This document shows positions 1-9,382 of a stretch of 64,000 bases of DNA, piece after piece. Each line of letters opens with the position of its first letter. Within the stretch, counting starts at the first letter, position 1. This DNA is from Isoetes taiwanensis. Taxonomy: Eukaryota > Streptophyta > Lycopodiopsida > Isoetales > Isoetaceae. The notes under the pieces were generated by a model. That model saw only the letters and a list, made by a program, of their open reading frames with translations. It did no database searches and was not told the origin of the DNA. The stretch is from NCBI GenBank assembly GCA_021234155.1, contig JAJEKV010000142.1:1032001-1096000 (forward strand). The letters are read 5' to 3'. The position numbers and the translations under genes are program-made.

Positions 1-1790
1 GATATGAGATCCATGTCAGGCATCGTCTCAAACACATTAAAATATTCCTATAAAAAAGCACATTCAACATACACATCAATTAGAGCATTAGTTTCACTAC
101 TAGTTAGGTGCCCAGCGTTGCTGGGATCATGTGGAGATATGTAAACGATGCTGGGCATCCTTTGGATACTTGTAAATGTTCGGAACATGTAAGTGTTGAC
201 GGGCATTACATTTTTATACCACTTGTTTTTGGGTGGGAGGGGGCACCATTTGTGGGTTCATGGGAGGGAACACCCTTCTTGTTCATTTCATGTTGTGATG
301 CTATGTAAATAGAATGCCTTAAGAATAGTTGTGTACAATTGAGTAGTCTACCATACTCCTTTTGTATGCCCTTTTGCTTTCTTATTGCGATTTTGCATTA
401 TGGGTTTTAATCCGAGTTTGAATATTTGGCACTGTCGTGGCATAAAAAAGGATTTTGAATTTATCTATTATGAACAATTCTAACCAATCTTGCTATATGT
501 TTTAATGCAAAAATTTTAATAACCAATCTTGCTATATGTTTTAATGCAAAAATTTTTCATATCATGTGATGTGTTGTCATCAAATCGATCATGGATGCAA
601 AAAATGGATCCAAACAGTAGTACTCCATGAACAACACATTAACATAGAGACAAAACACAATTTTGGACTCCTGACCTGTGCCTAACCTAGCAAAGAATGA
701 ATTGAGATTGAGAAGATTAAGTGCAAGACCTAGTTCTAATAAATGACTTTTTTGTTCTTTTGCTAAGGGGATGAAACTCCCAACCTGTACCTAATACATA
801 GAAAATCAAGAAGAAAAATTAACTTGTCTAACAGAGAATGAATTAAGATTGAGAAAGATTAAGTGCAATATATTTTTTGTTCTGCTCAGGGGATAAAACT
901 CCAAGAACCAACGGTGAGAAACTGGATCTGTGTCAAATACTCAAATTCTTCATGCTACCTATTGTTGGATCTACTCCAAGTAGCAATTTTTCAAGAAGTT
1001 TGTAGCCTATAAATGCTATGCTAATAATTTGTGCAATATGACGAACCAACTGCAGATGTTTGTTGAGTGAGCAAAGGCATGGCCCAGGGCTTTCTCTGGA
1101 GCTGAAATGATCGTCCTCGAGTTAAATAGTCCTCTTGAGAGATAAGAGATTATATATGCACCTAGTTTAAGAAGCCAAAAGCCACTGGTTGGAATTGTTC
1201 TGCAACACAATCCACTGGTTTTGTGACAAAGCCCAAATAATGATTCCAACTGCGTTGGCAACCTTTTCAAATACTGTTTTGATGTTGCAAAAGAATGCAT
1301 AGATCCAGAAAATCATAATGACTCAACTGTACATGTGGAGTATGCCCTATTTGGTAAAGCTCGGTTCCTTCCATACCTGCAAAAAAATATTATGAGTATA
1401 GGAAACTGTCTGCCAACCACACTCTGGCCAAAACTCCTGCAATAGTACAAATTCCATTCATGAAATTCTCATTAACAATATTGCAGCTTGCATATGACAT
1501 ACATATTAGACTCTTTGTTGCAGCGGGCATGCAAAGGAACAATAGCTTCTATTATACCCTGATTTGCAAAATCGTAATCATCATGCATAAAAAATAACTA
1601 ATATTTTAAGCACATACAAAAATAAACTTACCTTGTTAAAAAAAAGAAGAGGGCCTTCTTTAACTGAATCCAAAGCAGTATGACCTTCCAAGATGCACAG
1701 ACATAGTATAAAGCATGTTCATGTAGCTTGAAAGAAGTAGCAAACTACAAATCTCTGGAAATGGAATAGAGGATAGAGGTTTTGTAAACG
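1..1790. other. AT-rich stretch without a recognisable gene
   Basis: No conserved domain or convincing exon was found on either strand. Around 486-560 a phrase of about 40 bp (ending in a run like TTTTAATGCAAAAATTTT) occurs twice, with the copies about 50 bp apart. The minus-strand open stretch at 1016-1300 has no motif I can name. Confidence 0.4.
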
Positions 1791-1793
1791 TGT

Positions 1794-1888
1794 CTAGAAA
1801 AAGAGGCGCTGGCGTAGCTGTTTCTTGTAATGCTTCTTGTTGCTAGAGTAATACTCCCATAATCTCAGCTTGTCATCCTCTTTAAATC
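1794..1888 (-). pseudogene. possible 3'-terminal coding exon, unidentified
   Basis: On the minus strand an acceptor-like TTTGACAG is followed by about 30 codons ending in a TAG stop. The predicted peptide is charged, contains LRLWEYY, and ends in a basic stretch (KKHYKKQLRQRL). The pyrimidine-AG junction and the basic terminus look like a real last exon, but no upstream exon was found and I do not recognise the family. It lies about 680 bp from the YL1_C-like exon, on the other strand, so the area may be a patchwork of gene scraps. Confidence 0.3.
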
Positions 1889-2563
1889 CTGTCAAACATA
1901 CCACACATTCATATTCTTCCTTGTTTAATTCCAGCCTTTTTATAGAGGCATACCTTCTGATGGAAAGTGAACCAAAGCTTCACACGGATTTTACAGCGGT
2001 GGAATCTCTTAGATCTGTGCAGTGGCATACACCTGATCTGTATATTTCTCAATCTTTGCATTTCGAGTTAGCAGAGCCAGCATCTTTGAATGTAAAATCA
2101 ACTTTCATCAGCTTTCCATTTGCATACAACGAAGGCAGGTGCCAGCATCCATAGGCGATGTATCCTAGCCTTCCTCGACATCACTCTTGGAAGCAAAAGC
2201 AAGGCAAATACCTACGGTCGACGCGAAGCCAGTTATAGTCTCAACCAGGAAGGGTCATTTATTTGCCATCTCCTGAAACATCTCGGAATGTAGTAAACCT
2301 TACCTGTACACAGCTAGAATCCTGAGTTGGAGTTCGTCCTTACACAATACAGCTAAAACTAAACCTTAAGATCAAGACATGAATTAGCCTCTTGGAGAGC
2401 TATGCATGCGGGCTTTTGAAATCCACAATTTACGAGAAGATTATGTCTGACAATCTCTTCACTTTCACTCAAGAATTGTTACAAATGGCATGCCAGAGAT
2501 GAGCCCAAAGCATTTCTTTGCTTGCTTTAAGTTTATCAGTAAAGGTTACTTTATATCTTTTAG

Positions 2564-2688
2564 TGGTTGTATTGGCAAGCTGCATACACTGACCCTAGAA
2601 CAAAACTTCGTTATGTAAATGATGAGTTTTTCAAAAGAATCAGAGCCCTCTCAGATGAACTTGTGCAAGGCTATTTATATCTTGAGAG
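2564..2688 (+). pseudogene. isolated YL1_C-type exon, INO80 complex subunit C / IES6-like
   Basis: The stretch lies between a good acceptor (TTATATCTTTTAG) and a donor (GAGAG|GTATTT). It encodes YTDPRTKLRYVNDEFFKRI and then RALSDELVQGYL. This matches the YL1 C-terminal domain as known from IES6/INO80C and VPS72, where Y-T-D-P-K-T-x-L-R-Y-A and F-x-x-I-R-x-L are hallmarks; it is closer to IES6. These proteins sit in INO80 or SWR1 chromatin-remodelling complexes. The usual preceding C-D-I-T-G segment is not visible upstream (here the junction reads LYWQAA), and no other exon was found nearby. It is therefore either one exon of a gene with long introns or a captured or dead exon; I favour a fragment. 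The reading frame starts from the splice site, with no ATG. Confidence 0.55.
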
Positions 2689-2699
2689 GTATTTTAATA

Positions 2700-4780
2700 G
2701 AACTCAGATCAACCTTAGCATTTACAATGTTCTAAGTTTGTTTGAACACTATTTAGAAAATTATTTTGTTCTCATTCAATACCAGTTAATTGGAAGCATT
2801 TGACAACATGTTCGTAGCTGCAGATTGTTTTTCTTAATGTGAATAACAAGTTCCAAATCTGAAACAGCTTTCTGAATCCTTTTGCAAGTATCCTTCCGGT
2901 TTGAAATGGTTTTAACATGAATTGCTCTGTGGAAAATAGAGGCATAACTTCATTCCTTGAGAAGTAAGGCCCTGCCAGAGTTAGGGATTCCACAACATCG
3001 TTGCCCTTTATTTTCCCCCGCCAACATCACCAAGCGTTGTCGACTCTGCTAACCATTCTTGACTACTGAAGAAGCTATTGAACCTAGCAGTGCCGTTCCA
3101 CCTGTGGCATGCATGTGGATACTAGAGGAATGCAGCAGGCGCCATAGGCGCCCTCGCGAACCCTAAAAAGAAAACCCATATTAAAAAAAAAAACTCAAAA
3201 CTTTGTGACGTGGCATCATTATTACCATTGATTTGGTCGAATCTGGGCCGTTAAAATTAGGGCGTGGTTCAAGACACACACAATAACATTATAATATAAG
3301 ATGGATATGCATTGCCAGTTTTAAACACTGAATCAATGTGTATTAGATTAGAATTTCCACTTTCTGGGACTGGGACTAGGACATCTAAAGAAAATCACCC
3401 AGAGAAAGATACAATTGTGCTATCCTTGCCTTACAAAGGTAGAGTGTTCTGCGCTATGGGTTTTGGATCTTGGCTGAACCATAAAATCGGTTCACTTAAA
3501 GCCTAAAGCGGCCCATTTCCATGGAGAACGAGTACTTCAGGTAAGTTCATCTGATATGGAGTTTTTCTGCATGTTCTATCAGATCTGATTGTCTCCAGCA
3601 ATTGTCGGTTCACAATTTCACCAACAGCCATGGGCCCCATGAATCAGTCAGTTCTACTCTATCTCGAGTTATTCTAAGCTCCTCAGAATAGATTCGAAAT
3701 ATCAAAAAGCTACTATACCAAGCCATGGCCCTTTATGTCCTTACAGAAACCTCTATGATTCTACAGAAATCTTTAAATGTCTACGATTTTAAACCCTGTA
3801 AAAAGCTACCAAGCACTAAGTTTGTTCTTACCTAATAGCGATCTTGTTAAAACTTCTGTAAACCATAGCGAAGGAGGTCGAGACGGCAAATAGAGGCGAC
3901 ATGTATGTGGCTGCAACCCCTTTTTTGCCCTCTTTTTTTATCAACTAATTTCCTTGGAGATACCTCAAGGACTCCAGATGGGAGAAAATTTGACGCCATC
4001 ACCGAATGCCAATGCCGGCCATTATTGTAGATCAATTAGTCATTTACACGTGTTTAATAAGTAGCAAAGCTGACGTCAAAGTTATTGTTTATCCATTTAT
4101 CCACACACGTGATGATTCAAGGGTAATCCCTATTCAAGTCGAAGGAGGTGCAAATAAAAAGCTGAAACACGATACGTGTCAGCAGGAGAGCCAATTTCAA
4201 AGAAAATGCAGCAAAGAAAATACCGAGGATAGAAAATGAGAATGCATTATATAAGAGTGATGAGCTATACATTCATTTGGTTGCACGTCATATCCTTGTA
4301 CTGCACAAGCAACAAAATAGATATGTGTTTGGTCAAACTCCTATAACATATGCAACAATTATGCTTTCTAGCATTGCATGACTATATCTGAGACTTCTAT
4401 CTACATAAGCAATACAATATATATTGCTCCAGGCCCGCAAAATACCATTTTGTTGTACAATGGAGGCAACTGATATAAATCTTTGGAAGTGATAACATCC
4501 ATTTGATATGGAGCAAGCATGAGGAATAGTCCACGGTGAATGGGTTACGAAAATATAGCAAAATTATGGCAAACATTATGTGAATGCTACTCCGAATGTC
4601 TCCCCAAGGGTATATAAAGAAGGGGCATAGGATAACATAGACCTTTGGAAAAATGTGTATGACCATTGTAATATTTTATGAAAGGGGTCGAGGCACTATC
4701 AGTGGGATGATTATTAATTTGGATCGAGCTTGAAGAAAAGGCCATAGATAATAACATATGATAAGTCAAGTGTTCTAATT
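2700..4780. other. intergenic, no gene recognised
   Basis: Several short open stretches on both strands, none with a recognisable motif. There is a poly(A) run near 3180-3195 and otherwise unremarkable AT-rich sequence. Confidence 0.4.
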
Positions 4781-4789
4781 AAAGGTAAT

Positions 4790-5275
4790 AAGCTATTTTA
4801 ATATAAAAGGCAAGTGCCTGCTAAAAAAGGCTAGTCCTGGAGAGATCTATAAGTAGAGGCTAAACTTCAGTTGGAGATATCTCCACAACTAGAGCTCCGA
4901 TTGAGGCAATCTTTACTTCCTGGAACCGGCCTGAATCTAGTTTCCGAATTGGGGTGGCACTTCCCATAGTTCGTCGTATAAGGGAATAATGGTCGAAAAT
5001 GTGACAAGAGATCACAGATTACTGCCACAACGACATCATAGATTTGCAATTTTTTTTTTTTTTGGATCTGTGGTAGCGAGATTAGGCTGGAAGGCCAGTA
5101 AGCTAGAACCAGATCTTTGTATTTGCCATAATCCAGTGGATCCGATTAGTTGGTTAATGGCGCTGCCATAAAATTTGTGCATGAATATCTCCCTTAAACT
5201 GGTGTTCTATTCTTTTATTGTGGGATCTATGATTGTGTGTTTTTCACAACAACACAAATATACATGAATCAATCA
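4790..5275 (+). mobile_element. Copia-like LTR (5' LTR remnant)
   Basis: The right end is placed at a CA about seven bases before a tRNA-iMet type primer binding site. The body contains the phrase TCTAGTTTCCGAATTGGGG, which also occurs in diverged form at 55169-55190 inside the solo LTR. The left boundary is approximate, chosen at a TG near 4771-4800. No gag or pol follows within the window, so the element is truncated just after its 5' LTR. The Copia assignment rests on the primer site type only. Confidence 0.5.
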
Positions 5276-5282
5276 TATCTAT

Positions 5283-5294
5283 TAGTATCAGAGC
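5283..5294 (+). promoter_or_regulatory. retrotransposon primer binding site (tRNA-iMet type)
   Basis: TAGTATCAGAGC differs by one base from TGGTATCAGAGC, which is complementary to the 3' end of plant initiator Met tRNA and is the usual primer site of plant LTR retrotransposons. It is what shows that the sequence to the left is a 5' LTR. Confidence 0.6.
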
Positions 5295-5918
5295 TCACTT
5301 CTGGTCCTTACCAGTGGAGCTGTGGATGATGGAAGCATTGGAAATTTGAGTGGCTTAGCAGCATACACAAGCAAAAATCCAATGGCAAGTAAGAATCAGA
5401 TAACTTAAGAAGGGTGGAGAGAAGCAAACTACAAATCGATTAGGACGATGGGCGCATTTCTTGGCGCCTGCGGCTAGGGCGGCGGTGGCAGGGAGAGGCC
5501 ACCCTCATCGTTGCCCTTTCGGCACTGCAGCAGCAGCATTCTTTCTGTTTGAATCGGGCCAGTGGCTAGCAGGGGCAGAATAGGGATTCTCGGATCTGTT
5601 TCATTCTTTACAGGCTGAGCGATTTGCAGTGCTGGAAGCATCTTCAAGGCGGATTCTTGATCTGGTTGTGGTGAGATCTTGAATTAAGAAGTTTCTTAGC
5701 CTGTCAAATATTGCAGTTCTTACATTTGTTTTGTATCTGAGAATTGTTTGCCTTTTCGTCCCATATCTCCTTCCTCCCGCTCTTTCTTACTAGCAAGAAA
5801 GGTCCAGATTCACAATTGAATGATCTGAAATTTTCATCCAATATTTGACAGAAGGCCGCCTTAAACAATTTGGAAACATTGGTGGTTCGAATGAAAGGCA
5901 TAACAGGTTGCATGACAG

Positions 5919-6210
5919 GCAGAGTATGCTGGATTTTTCAAGTGCTGAAGCTTGAAAATAATTATGAGCATCCTAGTGCTATTTCAAAATCTGCATTGCT
6001 TGAATAGCCACACAAGTACTGAAGCTTGTGTCACTTCTTTTGGTACTGATATACCAAATACTAGGGCAGAAAATGCTAGATTATTCAAGTACTGAAGCTT
6101 GAAAACATTTCTATGCATCCTAGTGCTATTTCAAGAACCACAATGCTTGAATAGCCACACAAGTACTGAAGCTTGTGTGTTTTCTTTTGGTACTTATATG
6201 CCAAAAACTA
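5919..6210. repeat. tandem duplication, two units of about 146 bp
   Basis: Units 5919-6064 and 6065-6210 both run from GCAGARWATGCT to an ACTAGG end. Each contains two small hairpins with the same core (TACTGAAG or TGCTGAAG) but different arms: TTCAAG/CTTGAA and CACAAG/CTTGTG. Confidence 0.7.
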
Positions 6211-6942
6211 GGAACATTCAAATCTGATTTGGAATACTCGAATACTGCTATGTTCGAGTTGCTCAGAATTTCATGTCTTCTCTGCTGATTTTGGTGCTCA
6301 AGCAGTGAGCAAAGCCACGCACTGTTTTCTTCCCCATCTCCCTAATTGTTCAACACTGCCTCTCCAAGATTAGATGAATCTTTCGGGAGCTTTATTCCTA
6401 GCATCTTCTTGTACTTTCTGGTTACTAAGCTGGAGGTTTTATGGGCTTAATGTATATCAGCTTTTAGAGCAGAAAATAAGTTTCAGCACGTAGAGGATGA
6501 AGATGTTGAGATTTACTCCTGTAGTAATTCTCTATGTGTGATGAAACATTTTCTTATCTTTTTATATAATATAAAAATATCTCGATTACCTCTTATCTGG
6601 TATGAAATTGATGTCTAAGGATTGTGATTAGAATCTTTAGAAATTTCTTATTGCATCTTTATGGTTGAGATTGATGCTTCAACGGATAATTTTAGATTGT
6701 CGTCTAAAATTATGAGCAGTAGTTGGCACTATTAGTCTGAGGTTGGTGCCTCAATGGAGCAGCAGTTGGTGCTTCATGGAAAATCTTTATGAACGGAAGT
6801 TGGTGCTTTTGGTGGAGGTTAGTGGCTTAGTAAACTCTTTGTTTTTTTCACTTATCCATCCTTTAAAACCTTGTATTCAAACTTAATCCTTAGCCAAAAC
6901 GACTATGATCGTCATAAACGGTTGGTGCTATTTATGAGATCA

Positions 6943-7046
6943 TGGTCTTGTCCAAGTGAATGAAAAGAATTGGTGTTCTTGTCCAAGTGAATGGAAAGAG
7001 TTGGTGCTCTTGTCCAAGTGAATGGAATGGGTTGTTGCTCATGTCC
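6943..7046. repeat. short tandem repeat, three to four units of about 32 bp
   Basis: The unit carries the phrase CTTGTCCAAGTGAATG, seen three times with small changes and a fourth, shortened unit at the end. The array stops directly against the CACTA-type end at 7050. Confidence 0.75.
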
Positions 7047-7049
7047 AAA

Positions 7050-7460
7050 CACTACTACAAAAATGAGCACAAATGGCACAAACAAATGACATATTATCAT
7101 GAATTTGCCATTTGAGCCATTGTAATTGGCAAATCAACAAATGTGACAAGTATTTGCCATTTAAGTGACAACTATTTTGCCATTTGTTGGCCATATAAAT
7201 GGCACATATATTGGTGTCATGTATGTTAAGCGTACTAAGTTTTGCCATTTTGCCCTGCACAAATGACAGATTCGTAAGTGTCATGCATGTGCCTTAGAAG
7301 TGTGTGCATATTTTTGCCATTTGTGTTGGAATAAACGTCACTTATGGAAGTGATTTATATTTGCGGTTCAAGTGTTGTTAGTGTTTTGCCATTTCTCCAA
7401 CACAAACGACATTGTTATAAGTGTAAACTAAGTGCCACACAAGTGCCATTTTCGTAGCTA
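7050..7460 (+). mobile_element. CACTA (En/Spm)-type terminus with subterminal repeats
   Basis: The sequence CACTACTACAAAAATGAGC is a typical plant CACTA terminus. It is followed by about 400 bp packed with both orientations of TTTGCCATTTG / CAAATGGCA, which matches the known subterminal repeat architecture of CACTA elements. No matching inverted end or transposase was found nearby, so only one end appears to be present. Confidence 0.5.
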
Positions 7461-8400
7461 TAAAAGACACATGGACAACTGTCTTACTATCACTTATTTC
7501 TATCTCATATTTGTTCAAACCTTTTCATCTTGGATGGGAATGACACTTAATTGTTAAATACATGTGTTCATACAAGAATCAAGAGTTCATATGTACTTAA
7601 TTTTGTGTAAGATACTAGAAAAGATAGAACATACAAATTTGTTCTGAATGTATTGCGAATAAGGAGATGCTGTAATACATAACATGAAATATAACAGACA
7701 CAACAAAACCAATGCGTATACAAGCATAACACACCTTCCAATAAGGAAGTCCGTAAAATATAGAAAGACGTTTCCATCCCGTCCTTTTTCTTAGATCTTC
7801 ATCTTTCTTTTTTAGAGGCAACGTCTTATCCCATTATTCTATTCTATTCTATTCTTTTCCATAATCCATTTATGTATATCAGTAGGGTCCATGAGATTTA
7901 GGTGTTCCAAGTTCAATTTTGCCTTCAAATTTTTTCATTTTTCGAAAATTATGATCAACAGGAAGATATCGGCGAACTGGACTACAGCAATGAGGATCAT
8001 TATTTATTTTTTTATCTGAACTGTTATACCAATGATCATGATGCATTGTCGAGGTAACAAATGAAAAGGACAGAGGGCTGGATAAACAAGGGCAAAGTAC
8101 CTACATTGAGCAAAAGATCAATGATGAATTGTTGAGATAATAGAGAAGAAAGACACTTAGCAAGTCAGTTGTGGTACAAGTATAGATCAAGAATAACTAG
8201 TCAGTGTGATGAAGCTGGTACACAAAAAGAACAAGGATATATATAACCAGTGCGTTGGAGTACACAAGAAAACTGGTGTGATGAAGCGATTCTAGAAGAA
8301 AAACAAACCTGATGGCAACGTTGCCAAAGAGAGCTCCTCTCTGTTGCTCCATCGGATCCATAGCCTACCAGAACTACTGCTCCGTCGCCAAAATCTACTC
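7461..8400. other. no gene recognised
   Basis: AT-rich sequence with a short TTCTA microsatellite near 7830-7852. The minus-strand open stretches at 7568-7821 have no motifs. Confidence 0.4.
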
Positions 8401-8408
8401 TGTCGTCA

Positions 8409-8955
8409 CATTAGGGTTTTTTTTTAGATTAAAAAAGGGCCTTCAAAACATGCCAACTAAGCCAAATGAAGATAAATGAACTACCAATCAGAAATCAGAG
8501 CCTGACGGGTCCAGTCAGCAAAACTGTTATAACTAACTCACTGGATCATATTTTCTAGCATAAGTATTCATAGAAAAGTTCAAATGAGCTCTCGTTTAGT
8601 GCAATAGATAGATCTCGTTGAGATCTTTCTAATCTTAGGTGCTTTGCACATATTTTAACCACTTATGATTGTCAAAACTCCAAAAAATATGGTTTTATCA
8701 TTTTTTACTATCCTACGGGGCTAAAAGATATGCAAATCACCCAAGGTTAGAAAGATCTCAATGAGATCTATCTATCGCACCAAACAAGAGCTCATTTGGA
8801 CTTTTCTATCAACACTTATGCTAGAAAATGTGATCCAGTGAGTTAGTTCATAATCGTTTTGGTGGACCGGATATTTTGTTTTCTGATTGGTAGTTCATAT
8901 AGCTTAGTCAGCAATTCTTAGAAGGCCCTTTTATGATCTCAAAAAATCCCTAATG
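8409..8955. mobile_element. foldback element with arms of about 250 bp
   Basis: The left arm runs from about 8409 to 8665 and the right arm from about 8735 to 8955. They are diverged inverted copies starting CATTAGGG and ending CCCTAATG. Matched landmarks include the AGATCTATCTAT blocks, TCATTTG.CTTTTCTAT, and GAACTACCAATCAGAAA. Both ends touch GTCA (left flank ..GTCA, right flank GTCA..), a possible 4-bp target duplication. There is no coding capacity. Confidence 0.65.
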
Positions 8956-9083
8956 GTCAAGCATCGGAGGTCCAAATGGAGGAAACAGGTGGGCGTAAAA
9001 GGGTCAAAGGGTAGGCGAAGGAAGGGCAAAAAATGGGCATTGGGCGGAAGGATAGAATAGAATAGAAGAAGGGCACCCTCCCC

Positions 9084-9360
9084 TATAAAATACATTTAAA
9101 TAAATTTAATGTAAAGGTAAAGGAAATGTAGATCATTTAAACATTGGGCAGGCGAATCATCAGCAGCAGCGGCGAATCAGCAGCAGCAAGATGTGTAGGC
9201 CTATACAAAGGCATTTATAAAATACATTTAAATAAATTAAAGGCATTTATAAAATACATTTAAATAAATTTAATGTAAAGGTAAAAGGAAATGTAGAACA
9301 TTTAAACACTGGGCAGGCGAACGGATGAGCAGGAGTAGAGCGAATTAGCAGCAGCGGCGA
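9084..9360 (+). promoter_or_regulatory. duplicated leader/promoter region of the Dof-like gene
   Basis: TATAAAA-containing AT-rich modules occur at 9084 and 9248, with a partial one near 9198. Each full module is followed by TTTAATGTAAAGGTAAA, then GGGCAGGCGAA and CAGCAGCRGCGAA runs. The unit is a tandem duplication of about 160 bp ending just before the ATG at 9383. Either TATAAAA could be the core promoter. Confidence 0.45.
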
Positions 9361-9382
9361 ACTAGTAGAGGAGAAGAAACTG

